DNA from: Gammaproteobacteria bacterium
GTDB lineage: Bacteria; Pseudomonadota; Gammaproteobacteria; JAABTG01
Length of the DNA: 64,000 nt
Reading direction: 5' to 3'
Assembly: GCA_034522055.1 (NCBI GenBank)
Contig: JAXHLS010000002.1
Location: forward strand, 1,736,001-1,800,000
The notes beneath the pieces were generated by a model, which was not told the DNA's origin, searched no databases, and was given only the letters and a program-made list of their open reading frames with translations. Position numbers and translations under genes: made by a program. Positions 21,770-29,963 of the stretch are shown here, piece after piece (position 1 is the first letter of the stretch; the number at the start of each line of letters is the position of its first letter).

Positions 21770-22558
21770 GTGAGTGATACAGAGTCCCGCGCCGATTCCG
21801 GCGAGCCGCTGCCCCTGGTGGCCCCGGCCAATACCCTCTCCCTGGGAGCGCCCTTCGGTTGGCTGCGCCGCGGCTGGGCGGACATCCGCAGGGCGCCCCT
21901 GGCCAGCCTGAGCTATGGTGTGATGCTGGTGCTGTTTTCCTATTTGATCACCTATCTGGTGCTGAGCACCGGCAACCACATATTGCTGTTCAGCCTCCTG
22001 ACGGGCTTCGTGCTGGTGGGTCCGGTGCTGGCCTTCTCCCTGTACGATATCAGCTGTCAGATCTCCAGGGGCAAGACGCCGACTCTCGGCCATTGCGCCT
22101 TGCAGAGCCGCAAGCATCTCGGCAACGAGCTGATGTTCGCGGTGGTGTTGACCCTGATCCTGCTGGTATGGGCGCGGGCCGCGTCCATGATCCACGTCTT
22201 CTTTCCCACCGACGGCGACCCGTCCCTGGCCCAGTTGGCGACCTTTCTGGGGATCGGCAGTAGCGTGGGCGCGGTGTTCGCCAGCTTCGTGTTCGCCGTG
22301 AGTGCCTTCTCCCTGCCCATGATGATGGACCGCAAGGTGGATGTGGTGACGGCCATCATCACCAGCATCAACGCGGTGCTGCGCAACAAGGGCGCGATGC
22401 TGGTGTGGGCCACCCTCATCGTCGGCCTCACCCTGGTGGGCTTCGCCACCGCCTTCGTGGGCCTCGCCGTGCTCATGCCCCTCATCGGCCACGCCACCTG
22501 GCACGGCTACCGGGAAACCATACGCAGCGACGTGTTTCCGCCGGCGGAGTCCGTTTAA
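21770..22558 (+). CDS. DUF2189 polytopic membrane protein
   Basis: The 262-residue protein has about six membrane helices and the DUF2189-type N-terminal PFGWLRRGWADIRRAP followed by ISCQISRGKTPTLGH. DUF2189 proteins are inner-membrane proteins of unknown role, often near respiratory oxidase genes in proteobacteria. GTG 21770 is supported by AAAGGAGGAG ten bases upstream. It ends the orderly respiratory region before repeat-rich DNA begins. Confidence 0.85.
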   Translation: MSDTESRADSGEPLPLVAPANTLSLGAPFGWLRRGWADIRRAPLASLSYGVMLVLFSYLITYLVLSTGNHILLFSLLTGFVLVGPVLAFSLYDISCQISRGKTPTLGHCALQSRKHLGNELMFAVVLTLILLVWARAASMIHVFFPTDGDPSLAQLATFLGIGSSVGAVFASFVFAVSAFSLPMMMDRKVDVVTAIITSINAVLRNKGAMLVWATLIVGLTLVGFATAFVGLAVLMPLIGHATWHGYRETIRSDVFPPAESV

Positions 22559-22581
22559 ACGCCGGCAGGAAAAGCGGTTGG

Positions 22582-22762
22582 AACTACGAAAGGCGCGAAA
22601 GACGCGAAAGGAAAAAGACTGCCTGCTTAACAGGTCGAGGCAAACGTGCTGAGCCAAGTCGCTTGGTCATCGATGAGGTGAAGCCGTTGGTTATCATCGA
22701 CCTGAGGGGTAACCCAGCGATTTGATTGCTTTTCTTTCGCGTCTTTCGCGTGTTTCGTAGTT
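22582..22762. repeat. palindromic intergenic unit with CGCGAAAG-rich inverted arms
   Basis: The left arm at 22582-22615 (AACTACGAAAGGCGCGAAAG onward) is an inverted copy of the right arm at 22730-22762 (ending TTTCGTAGTT) with few mismatches; about 115 bases lie between. Similar arms occur at 23.8-24.2, 26.0, 37.7 and 40.7 kb, so this is a dispersed family of short palindromic units, resembling a non-autonomous element. Confidence 0.75.
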
Positions 22763-22775
22763 AAGAATTCACCGT

Positions 22776-22800
22776 AAAAAAAGGGCGCCCGAAGGCGCCC
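22776..22800 (-). terminator. rho-independent terminator of rpoH
   Basis: Read on the minus strand, GGGCGCC-TTCG-GGCGCCC (stem 22783-22789 with 22794-22800) is followed by seven T residues (22776-22782). It lies 30 bp beyond the rpoH stop. Confidence 0.9.
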
Positions 22801-22829
22801 CTGTTCGTGGTCCTCGCGAAGGCCCTCCC

Positions 22830-23681
22830 TCAGGCGGCCATGGCGGTCTTGAGCTTCTTGAAAGCGTTCTTCTCGAGCTGGCGGATGCGCTCCGCCGAAA
22901 CCTGATACTCGTCGGCGAGTTCCTGCAGGGTGGACTTGTCGTCTCCCAACCAGCGCCGCTCGAGGATGCGCCGGCTGCGGTCATCCAGTACCTCCATGGC
23001 CCGGAACAGGCGATCATGGGCGTCGTTGGACCAATCGTCCGCTTCCGCCTCGAGGGCCGGATCGTAACGCAGGTCCTGCAGGTAGCCGGCGGGTGCCGGC
23101 CGCTCGTCGTCGTCATCGCTGTCGCCGTAGCCATCGAAGGGCGCGTCGTGGGCGTTGAGCCGTTGCTCCATCTCCAGCACGGTCTTGGCGGGCACACCGA
23201 GGTCTGCGGCCACCGCGTTCACCTCGTCGTTATTCATCCAGCCGAGGCGTTTCTTCGCCCCGCGCAGGTTGAAGAACAACTTGCGCTGGGCCTTGGTGGT
23301 CGCCACCTTGACGATGCGCCAGTTGCGCAGGATGAATTCGTGCATCTCCGCCCGTATCCAGTGGACTGCAAAGGACACCAGGCGGACCCCCATGTCGGGA
23401 TCGAAACGCTTCACGGCCTTCATGAGGCCGATGTTGCCCTCCTGTATGAGATCCCCGTGGGCCAGGCCATAGCCACGGTAGCCCTTGGCTACCCGCACCA
23501 CGAAACGCAGATGGGACAGCACCAACTGGCGGGCAGCGTCCAGGTCCTGGTGGTCACGGAATCTCCGGGCGAGGCGGTACTCCTCATCGGCGCTCAGCAT
23601 GGGTATGAGATTGACGCTGCGCTCATATTCTTCCAGGCTGCCCGCCGGCAGCGCCATAAGAGCGTTGAGGGTCGTTACCAT
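22830..23681 (-). CDS. rpoH: RNA polymerase sigma-32 (heat shock sigma factor)
   Basis: RpoH directs RNA polymerase to heat-shock promoters. The 283-residue protein contains region 2 ([59 protein letters not shown]), the RpoH box QRKLFFNLR that separates it from other sigma factors, and region 4 ([26 protein letters not shown]). The start ATG 23681 has GGAG upstream. ftsEX, which often precede rpoH, are absent; repeat DNA lies upstream instead. A CIRCE-like site lies 37 bp before the start. Confidence 0.96.
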   Translation of the reverse strand: MVTTLNALMALPAGSLEEYERSVNLIPMLSADEEYRLARRFRDHQDLDAARQLVLSHLRFVVRVAKGYRGYGLAHGDLIQEGNIGLMKAVKRFDPDMGVRLVSFAVHWIRAEMHEFILRNWRIVKVATTKAQRKLFFNLRGAKKRLGWMNNDEVNAVAADLGVPAKTVLEMEQRLNAHDAPFDGYGDSDDDDERPAPAGYLQDLRYDPALEAEADDWSNDAHDRLFRAMEVLDDRSRRILERRWLGDDKSTLQELADEYQVSAERIRQLEKNAFKKLKTAMAA

Positions 23682-23717
23682 GAATAATTCTCCAAAATTG
23701 TTTTCTCTGTCATAAGG

Positions 23718-23744
23718 TTAGCACTCGGCGTCTTAGAGCGCCAG
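23718..23744. promoter_or_regulatory. degenerate CIRCE (HrcA operator)-like element upstream of rpoH
   Basis: TTAGCACTC (23718-23726) is an exact left half of the CIRCE consensus; after the correct 9-base spacer comes GAGCGCCAG (23736-23744), matching the right half GAGTGCTAA at 6 of 9. It lies in the probable rpoH promoter region on the opposite strand. HrcA control of rpoH is an inference. Confidence 0.45.
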
Positions 23745-23837
23745 AGGCGCCCCGGGTTCCCGTCGCCCACAGAGTCGGGCAATCGCGACGCGGGCGTCGC
23801 TCCACAGGGATAGCTGAAGCCCCCCCGGCCTTCCCCC

Positions 23838-24163
23838 TTTCGCGCCTTTCGTATCTTTCGTAGTTGAACTGCTTTTCACCACGAAAAACGCGAAATACGC
23901 GAAAGCACCATACGGCGCCCTGGCCAGGGCCGCGGTAACCGTAGGGCGGCCCGGGTTGCCCCTCCGGTCCCGAGCCAAAAAATCATTTCGTGGTCTTTCG
24001 CGTCTTTCGTAGTTGAACTGCTTTTAACCACGAAAAACGCGAAATACGCGAAAGCACCCTGCGGCGCCCTGGCCAGGGCCGCGGTAACCGTAGGGCGGCC
24101 CGGGTTGTCCCTCCGGTCCCGAGCCAAAAAATTATTTCGTGATCTTTCGTGTATTTCGTGGTT
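23838..24163. repeat. tandem 149-bp units with CGCGAAA-type arms
   Basis: Two nearly identical 149-bp units run from 23861 and 24010. Each begins AGTTGAACTGCTTTT, continues with the arm ACGAAAAACGCGAAATACGC, holds a GC-rich centre (GGCGCCCTGGCCAGGGCC, itself palindromic) and ends with CGAGCCAAAAAAT and an inverted arm. A right-half copy recurs at 25975-26052. Short reading frames inside are repeat shadows. No gene is seen in the 690 bases between rpoH and the next gene. Confidence 0.85.
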
Positions 24164-24241
24164 ACAGCTTTTTGCTTTTTGGAGCCGATCCCCCTCGGCG
24201 ATTCACTTGCTCTTTCCAGCGAAAAGGGATCCTTCCCGCAC

Positions 24242-24285
24242 GGGGGAGAGGGGAGAGGGGAGAGGGGAGAGGGGAGAGGGGAGAG
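24242..24285. repeat. GGGGAGA heptanucleotide microsatellite
   Basis: About six uninterrupted copies of a 7-base GGGGAGA unit lie downstream of the minus-strand gene at 24372. Tracts of this kind change length by slippage; because it is outside coding sequence, any phase-variation role would be on transcription or mRNA ends. Confidence 0.85.
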
Positions 24286-24371
24286 CGGCGGCAGTGGCCA
24301 ATGCCTTCATGGCGCCCGCCGTAGCCCGATGGTGCGGAGCACCGTTGGCCCTTCAAGCGCCGCTTTGGCGT

Positions 24372-25397
24372 TTACTCCGTGTCGAAGATGTCTTCGGGTG
24401 TCTCGGCGTCGAGGATACGCTCGCTCCAGGCGAGCAGCGTCTCGGCGTCGGCGGCCTCGATGGGTGCGCGGTGGGCCTCGGCCGCCGCCGGGCCGAACTT
24501 GCGCGCCAGAAGTCGCAGCAGCACCGCAGCCTCACCCTGTTTCTGGCCCTGCGCCAGGCCCTGCTTCTGACCCTGCGCCAGGCCCCACTTCTGACCCTGC
24601 GCCAAGCCCTGTTGCAAGCCTTGTTGCAGACCCTTCTCGATGCCCGCACGCTCCACGGTGGTCACATAAGGCATGCGCTTGGCCTCCTCCAGTTGGTAGA
24701 GTTCTTCACGAAAGGCCTCCTCCAGGTCCTCGGGCAACCGGATCATCCAGTCGATGACCCGGAATAGCTCCAGTATAACATCGCGGCTGTAGCCCCGATC
24801 ATACATCAGCCGTACCAGGCGGAACTTCCAGGCCCGGCGCTGCTCGGCATCCCGCGTCGCCCGCGCCCGGATCTGCGCCATCACCACCAGGGCGAAGCAG
24901 CTCTCGCTCGCCTCCAGCTTTGACCACGCCGGCTCGGCCGCCCAGTCCAGCAGCTTCGCCACCGGGAAGCGAAAGGCCAACTCACAACCCCAGCGCCCGC
25001 GGCGATAGCTGCTCGGGCGAAAGCCCGGCGAGGCGTCGGCGAGGACCGCCAGACTCACCACATCTCGGCCGTAGCGATCCAGCAGCCGGTAGTGATAAGT
25101 GAACATCCGCTCGGCGAAGGCCGCCTCCGGCTGGCCCTGCACCTCCACGTGCACCAGCACCCAGGTCTCGGCCCCGTCGGCGGCACATACCCGCACCAGC
25201 TTGTCGGCGTGGCGCCGGCCGGCCTCGGCGTCACGCGCCACCTGCTGGAGTTCCTTGTCGAGAAAGCTGTGGCCGCGGGACCAGTCGATGCCGGCGTTGA
25301 CCTCGGGAAAGAGCAGCGCCAGGAACTCCGGGAAGTAGCGCTCCAGCGCCTCCTTCCAGGGGCTGTCGTGGTCGTCGGAGATAGATTGGTCGGGCAT
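24372..25397 (-). CDS. Rpn/YhgA-type putative transposase-nuclease
   Basis: The 341-residue protein resembles the recombination-promoting nuclease (Rpn, PD-(D/E)XK) group: LFPEVNAGIDWSRGHSFLDKELQ, then KLVRVCAADGAETWVLVHVEVQGQPEAAFAERMFTYHYRL split over residues 60-115, holding the acidic and E-x-Q catalytic-type residues. The C-terminal part has a glutamine-rich repeat LAQGQKQG (about residues 268-292) typical of this family, then a DUF4351-like tail. ATG 25397 has AAGGA upstream. A RAYT element lies just upstream. Confidence 0.8.
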   Translation of the reverse strand: MPDQSISDDHDSPWKEALERYFPEFLALLFPEVNAGIDWSRGHSFLDKELQQVARDAEAGRRHADKLVRVCAADGAETWVLVHVEVQGQPEAAFAERMFTYHYRLLDRYGRDVVSLAVLADASPGFRPSSYRRGRWGCELAFRFPVAKLLDWAAEPAWSKLEASESCFALVVMAQIRARATRDAEQRRAWKFRLVRLMYDRGYSRDVILELFRVIDWMIRLPEDLEEAFREELYQLEEAKRMPYVTTVERAGIEKGLQQGLQQGLAQGQKWGLAQGQKQGLAQGQKQGEAAVLLRLLARKFGPAAAEAHRAPIEAADAETLLAWSERILDAETPEDIFDTE

Positions 25398-25488
25398 CGC
25401 GCATCCTTGCTGGGGGTTCACATCCTGCGTCGGGGGCAGTCTAGCGCAACGCCGCGGGCAATATCGACGCTCTGCGGCGGTCGCCTGA

Positions 25489-25971
25489 TTACGGTGACAA
25501 TGCATTTAATTCCGCTGCCCATCACCGCCTCCTCGCCTATGGCGGCTTCGGCCCCCGCTTGGGGATGGCGGCGACCAGATGCGCCTCGTCCATTGCCACA
25601 CAGCCGAACCGGCCCTGCCAGAAATGACCGGTGCGCCGTTCGCGGGCATGAACATGCCCGGCATACTGCCGGTGAACCCGCGACAGCACCGCCCGCAACC
25701 CGTCCTGGTCCGACGGCGTCAGGATCAGATGAACGTGGTTCGGCATCAGGCACCATCCCCAAATACCGACCCCGTGCTGTCGGCCATGATCGGCCAGAAG
25801 GTCCCGATAGAGGCGATAGTCCGCGTCGCCAAAAAACGTCCGCGCGCGCCCGTTGCCGCGCTGGGTCACGTGATGCGGAACATGCGAAAGGACGACGCGG
25901 GCGAGGCGAGCCATGGAACGAAACTAACCGGAGGTGACGCGGGAGTAAATTGAATGCACTGTCACCGTAAT
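25489..25971 (-). mobile_element. RAYT element 1, internally deleted
   Basis: Ends are inverted 24-bp sequences: ATTACGGTGACAATGCATTT at the left and its inverse ending TGTCACCGTAAT at the right. The element is 483 bp against about 765 bp for the full copies, because its centre has been lost. Confidence 0.85.
25537..25914 (-). pseudogene. truncated REP-associated tyrosine transposase (copy 1)
   Basis: RAYT proteins are HUH (Y1) enzymes that nick single-stranded REP hairpins. This copy keeps the N-terminal region with the metal-binding HUH motif in MPNHVHLIL and the region around the catalytic tyrosine (HRQYAGHVHAR), but an in-frame deletion of about 94 codons joins MDEAHLVAA directly to the last residues KRGPKPP. 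Full copies are 219-229 residues; this one is 125 and likely inactive. Confidence 0.85.
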
Positions 25972-25974
25972 TTA

Positions 25975-26052
25975 ACACTAGGGCGGACCCGTTCGACCCA
26001 CCGGTTCTGAGCCAAAAAATCATTTCGTGGTCTTTCGCGTTTTTCGTAGTTA
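25975..26052. repeat. right-half fragment of the CGCGAAA-arm unit
   Basis: TAGGGCGGACCCG, GAGCCAAAAAATCATTTCGT and the arm TCTTTCGCGTTTTTCGTAGT match the right halves of the units at 23.9-24.2 kb. The left half is missing, replaced by the end of RAYT element 1. Confidence 0.7.
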
Positions 26053-26253
26053 ACCGCTTTTTTCCGCCGCGCGTGTTGCGGTTATACAACATTTGTCGCG
26101 ACCTGTTGTGGAAATGTAAATTGATGTTGCATTCATGGTCCCGGCGTGCCAGAATCTGTTCATCCTTCTCGAAGGGAGGGCGCCCGGGGCGCAACACCAG
26201 CCCGGGGCATCCACAACAACCGCTACTTAATTGCTTAAGCAAAGGAGCAAGAC

Positions 26254-27390
26254 ATGCAGAAAAAACTCATCGCCCTGGCCGTGGCCTCCGCCATGGCCGC
26301 CCCCGTGGCCCTCGCCGACGTCACCGTCTACGGCAAGATGGACGTGTCCTACAACTTCATCGATAACGACACCACTGACGTCACTGGCGCCGCATCTGCG
26401 TTAAATTTTGAGGATGACAACCAGTCCATCAACTCCAATAGTTCCCGCCTCGGCTTCAAGGGCTCCGAGGATCTGGGGGGCGGCCTGAAGGCCAACTTCC
26501 AGATCGAGAGCGCCATCAAGGTCGACGGTGATGGCACCGGCCTCAACCAACGTAATACCTGGGCTGGCCTGTCCGGTGGCTGGGGCGAGGTGCGCCTGGG
26601 TCGTCATGACACGCCGTTCAAGATCGCCGGGCGCAAAACCGACCTCTATGAGTCCGAGCAGTTGGGCGAAAACCGTGCCGTCTTCAACCAACCGGTTTCG
26701 ATTGCCACGACTACGACTGCTGGTACGGATACCGGTCTTGGTTACGACATTCGGGCTCGCAACGCGTTGGCCTACTTCACCCCCAACTTCAGCGGCTTCC
26801 AGGGCGCCGTGGCCTATATCCCCGAAGAGGGCATCGACGATGGTGACGCCTGGTCCGTGGCGGCCTTCTACGGCAATGGCCCCCTGTTCCTTACCGTCGC
26901 CTACGAGCAACTGAACGAAGGGGCGTCTGGCGTGAGTAGCAGTGTTCTCGCCACAGGCACTGATGAGCAGACGGCGTGGCGCTTCGGTGGTGCCTACACC
27001 TTCGGCGACTTTAAGTTCTCCGGCCTGTACCAGATGGGTAAGGACGAGGCTGGTGTGGACGGCCTCGACCACGATGCGTGGTGGCTGGGCGGCCAGTACA
27101 CCTTCGGCAACAACCAGGCCATGGTGACCTACGGGCAGTCCGACTATGATAACGTCGCCGGCTTCACGGATGATCGTGAGTTCGATGTGTGGACCATCGG
27201 CCTGAACCACAACTTCAGCAAGCGCACCATGCTGTACGCCCGTTATGCCAGCCTGGATAACGAGAGTGGCTCCGGGGCCACCCTCAACAGCTCCGGCTTC
27301 GACAACGGCGACGGCAACTCCGACCAGGGTGTCACGGACCTGGGTGGCGAGTCCTCCGGCTTCTCCGTCGGCATGCGCCACAAGTTCTAA
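26254..27390 (+). CDS. outer-membrane porin (Gram-negative porin family)
   Basis: The 378-residue protein has a cleavable signal peptide (MQKKLIALAVASAMAAPVALA, cut before DVTVYGK) and the porin-4 layout of alternating amphipathic strands ending in the aromatic C-terminus VGMRHKF used by the BAM complex. LGFKGSEDLGGGLKANFQ and WAGLSGGWGEVRLGRHD are the usual loop-3-side motifs. AAAGGAG six bases upstream marks ATG 26254. It is a single gene with its own terminator, an island of host DNA between mobile elements. Confidence 0.92.
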   Translation: MQKKLIALAVASAMAAPVALADVTVYGKMDVSYNFIDNDTTDVTGAASALNFEDDNQSINSNSSRLGFKGSEDLGGGLKANFQIESAIKVDGDGTGLNQRNTWAGLSGGWGEVRLGRHDTPFKIAGRKTDLYESEQLGENRAVFNQPVSIATTTTAGTDTGLGYDIRARNALAYFTPNFSGFQGAVAYIPEEGIDDGDAWSVAAFYGNGPLFLTVAYEQLNEGASGVSSSVLATGTDEQTAWRFGGAYTFGDFKFSGLYQMGKDEAGVDGLDHDAWWLGGQYTFGNNQAMVTYGQSDYDNVAGFTDDREFDVWTIGLNHNFSKRTMLYARYASLDNESGSGATLNSSGFDNGDGNSDQGVTDLGGESSGFSVGMRHKF

Positions 27391-27415
27391 GCGGGCCCTG
27401 CCCTCTTAGCACACG

Positions 27416-27443
27416 AAAACGGGGCCTTCGGGCCCCGTTTTTT
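27416..27443 (+). terminator. rho-independent terminator of the porin gene
   Basis: AAAACGGGGCC-TTCG-GGCCCCGTTTT followed by further T residues forms an 11-bp stem with a stable UUCG loop, 26 bp after the porin stop. Confidence 0.95.
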
Positions 27444-27457
27444 ATGGGCTCTGGCAA

Positions 27458-27766
27458 ATTACGAAATTCCAGGATTACGGGAATTACGGTGACGAATTAC
27501 GGAATTACGGTGACAGGAATTACGGTGACAGTGCACTTATTTCCGGAATTACGGTGACAGTGCATTTAATTCCGCTACCCATCACCGCCTCCTCGGCTAT
27601 CGCGGCTTCGTATTACGGTGACAGTGCATTTAATTCCGCTACCCAGCACCGCCTCCTCGCCTATGGAGGCTTCGGCCTCCGCTTGCCGGGCTTCAGCGTT
27701 CGCCCTATTACGGTGACCTAGGTGAGGCGGGAGTCAATTAAATGCACTGTCACCGGAATTGGGTCA
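27458..27766. repeat. cluster of REP ends and internally deleted RAYT units
   Basis: At least five partial copies of ATTACGGTGACAGTGCATTT lie here. One (about 27549-27608) is a 60-bp left end only; another (about 27610-27756) joins some 95 bp of the left end to 45 bp of the right end, a MITE-like deletion product. No reading frame is supported in 27391-27763. The right edge cuts into a toxin gene. Confidence 0.85.
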
Positions 27767-27823
27767 CCGGAATTGGCAGTTCAGCATGCGAAAGGAGAGG
27801 TTTTCGTCGAGCAGAAGTTTCAA
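27764..27823 (-). pseudogene. truncated DUF5615 PIN-like toxin fragment
   Basis: Read on the minus strand after the DUF433 gene, a TTG overlapping its stop (TTGA) opens a 20-codon frame beginning LKLLLDENLSFRML, the classic N-terminus of DUF5615 PIN-like toxins (MKLLLDENLS). After CTG the sequence becomes REP DNA and a stop follows. The toxin was therefore cut by insertion of a REP unit near 27780, leaving only its first 15 or so codons. Confidence 0.8.
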
Positions 27824-28050
27824 GCCGGGCCGAGGGTTGCCAGATGGTGCTCGCGGTCGGCCGCGAAGGCCAGGCACGCGCGGATATCTTCCGTCGTAAG
27901 TTCAGGATAATCAGACAGAATTTCCGCCTCGCTGGCTCCAGATGCGAGCCAGTCCAAGACGTCATAGACTGTTATGCGCATACCGCGTATGCACGGTTTG
28001 CCGCCCCGCTTGCCTGGCTCGATGGTGATGCGTTCCAGATAATTCGTCAT
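27820..28050 (-). CDS. DUF433 family antitoxin
   Basis: The 76-residue protein matches DUF433 (VapB-like antitoxins with a winged/helical DNA-binding fold): ITIEPGKRGGKPCIRGMRITVYDVLDWLASG followed by the DYPELTTEDIRACLAFAADRE helix. DUF433 genes normally precede a DUF5615 PIN-like nuclease toxin. Here the partner survives only as a 20-codon fragment that overlaps the stop. The antitoxin is intact but apparently orphaned. Confidence 0.88.
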   Translation of the reverse strand: MTNYLERITIEPGKRGGKPCIRGMRITVYDVLDWLASGASEAEILSDYPELTTEDIRACLAFAADREHHLATLGPA

Positions 28051-28101
28051 AACAGGCTTGAACTCGTATGGTTACTTAACCGTCTTACGGTCAAATTACG
28101 A

Positions 28102-28866
28102 ATTACGGTGACAGTGCATTTAATTCCACTGCCCATCACCGCCTCCTCGCCTATGCGGCTTCGGCCCCCGCTTGCCGGGCTTCAGTGTTCGCCCGACCTG
28201 CTCCTCGACCCACCGCAGAAAGGCATCGTTTCCAATGGGGCGGCCGATTGTTTCCGAGCGGCGCAGGGCCTCGAACCGGTCGTCTTCTTCGCCGGCAGCG
28301 ATGATCTGCTTCGCGGCCACCAGGTACGGCGTCAGCGCCTCGACGTCCGTCACGCCGTCCCCCTTGTCGGGACGAAGGTAGGCGTGGATGGATGACCAGG
28401 CCCAATCCTGCGCCTTTTCCACCAGCCGTGCCCGCAGGGGGTTCAACACCACATAGGCCATGGCCGCGACCAGATGCGCCTCGTCCATTGCCACACAGCC
28501 GAACCGGCCCTGCCAGAAATGACCGGTGCGCCGTTCGCGGGCATGAACATGCCCGGCATACTGCCGGTGAACCCGCGACAGCACCGCCCGCAGCCCGTCC
28601 TTGTCCGACGGCGTCAGGATCAGATGAACGTGGTTCGGCATCAGGCACCATCCCCAAATACCGACCCCGTGTTGCCGGCCATGATCGACCAGGAGGTCCC
28701 GATAGAGGCGATAGTCCGCGTCGCCAAAAAACGTCCGTGCCCGCCCGTTGCCGCGCTGAGTCACGTGATGCGGAACATGCGAAAGGACGACGCGGGCGAG
28801 GCGAACCATAAAACGAAACTAACCGGAGGTGTCGAGGGAGTCAATTGAATGCACTGTCACCGTAAT
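28102..28866 (-). mobile_element. RAYT element 2, full length
   Basis: A 765-bp element bounded by ATTACGGTGACAGTGCATTT (left) and the inverse ending ACTGTCACCGTAAT (right). Its right end is joined to the broken istB fragment at 28869, so it inserted into or recombined with an IS21-type element. Confidence 0.9.
28120..28809 (-). CDS. REP-associated tyrosine transposase (copy 2)
   Basis: The 229-residue Y1/HUH transposase is full length. The N-terminal strand RLARVVLSHVPHHVTQRGN, the HUH motif PNHVHLIL (two metal-binding histidines), the HRQYAGHVHAR segment with the likely catalytic tyrosine and the basic C-terminus LKPGKRGPKPHRRG are all present. RAYTs mobilise REP/BIME hairpins; the flanking 24-bp inverted repeats are the probable substrate. 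It reads MVRLARV where the other copies read MARLARV. Confidence 0.9.
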   Translation of the reverse strand: MVRLARVVLSHVPHHVTQRGNGRARTFFGDADYRLYRDLLVDHGRQHGVGIWGWCLMPNHVHLILTPSDKDGLRAVLSRVHRQYAGHVHARERRTGHFWQGRFGCVAMDEAHLVAAMAYVVLNPLRARLVEKAQDWAWSSIHAYLRPDKGDGVTDVEALTPYLVAAKQIIAAGEEDDRFEALRRSETIGRPIGNDAFLRWVEEQVGRTLKPGKRGPKPHRRGGGDGQWN

Positions 28867-28868
28867 TC

Positions 28869-29138
28869 CGTAATTCCAAGTTCGACGTCCTCATCATCGA
28901 CGAACTCGGCTACCTGCCCATGGGCAGCCAGGCCCGCTACAACCTGTTCCAACTGGTCAACGCCCTGTACGAGTACCGTTCCATCATCCTGACCACCAAC
29001 AAGGAGTTCACCGACTGGGCCGACTACTTCCACCACGACAACGTCGCCGTGCCCGTCGTCGACCGCATCATCCACCACTCACACATCTTCATGATGGGAG
29101 GAGAGAGCTATCGGCTGAAGCAGAAGAGAACCACCTAA
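28869..29138 (+). pseudogene. C-terminal fragment of an IstB-type ATPase (IS21 family)
   Basis: From 28878 the frame reads KFDVLIIDELGYLPMGS, the Walker B region of IstB, and continues to a normal C-terminus (GGESYRLKQKRTT). The Walker A half is missing because RAYT element 2 abuts it. The sequence differs clearly from the intact istB at 31004, so two distinct IS21-type elements were once present. Confidence 0.88.
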
Positions 29139-29173
29139 AACCCTAACGTCTACTGGGTATTACGGTGACAGGT

Positions 29174-29937
29174 ATTACGGTGACAGTGCACTTAATTCCA
29201 CTGCCCAACACCGCCGCCTCGCCTATCGCGGCTTCGGCCCCGCTTGCCGGGCTTCAGTGTTCGCCCGACCTGCTCCTCGACCCACCGCAGAAAGGCATCG
29301 TTTCCAATGGGGCGGCCGATTGTTTCCGATCGGCGCAGGGCGTCGAACCGGGCGTCTTCTTCGCCGGCAGCGATGATCTGCTTCGCGGCCACCAGGTACG
29401 GCGTAAGCGCCTCGACATCCGTCACGCCGTCCCCCTTGTCAGGGCGAAGGTAGGCGTGGATGGATGACCAGGGCCAGTCCTGCGTTTTTTCTACCAGCCG
29501 TGCCCGAAGGGGTTCAACACCACATAGGCCATGGCCGCTACCAGATGCGCCTCGTCCATTGCCACACACCCGAACCGGCCCTGCCAGAAATGACCGGTGC
29601 GCCGTTCGCGGGCATGAACATGCCCGGCATACTGCCGGTGAACCCGCGACAGCACTGCCCGCAGCCCGTCCTTGTCCGACGGCGTCAGGATCAGATGAAC
29701 GTGGTTCGGCATCAGGCACCATCCCCAAATACCGCCCCCGTGTTGTCGGCCATGATCGACCAGGAGGTCCCGATAGAGGCGATAGTCCGCGTCGCCAAAA
29801 AACGTCCGCGCCCGCCCGTTGCCGCGCTGGGTCACGTGATGCGGAACATGCGAAAGGACGACGCGGGCGAGGCGAGCCATGGAACGAAACTAACCGGAGG
29901 TGTCGAGGGAGTCAATTGAATGCACTGTCACCGTAAT
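29174..29937 (-). mobile_element. RAYT element 3
   Basis: Bounded by ATTACGGTGACAGTGCACTT (left) and the inverted end at 29914-29937; a second right end follows directly at 29941-29964 and abuts the istA fragment. The element therefore truncated IS21 istA at its 5' side. Confidence 0.9.
29192..29880 (-). pseudogene. frameshifted REP-associated tyrosine transposase (copy 3)
   Basis: The N-terminal frame (29491-29880) reads as in the other copies to AYVVLNP and then goes out of register (FGHGW, stop). The rest continues in another frame (RARLVEKTQDWPWSSIHAYL to the C-terminus). Comparison with the other copies places a one-base deletion at about 29502-29512, in CCCGAAGGGG versus CCCGCAGGGGG. 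The HUH motif is intact but the protein would be truncated at 129 residues. Confidence 0.88.
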
Positions 29938-29963
29938 TCCAATTGAATGCACTGTCACCGTAA

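Noticed and set aside
23733-24127. Two similar minus-strand frames beginning MARDRRGNPGRPT / MARDRRDNPGRPT
   Set aside because: They are translations of the tandem 149-bp repeat, not genes.
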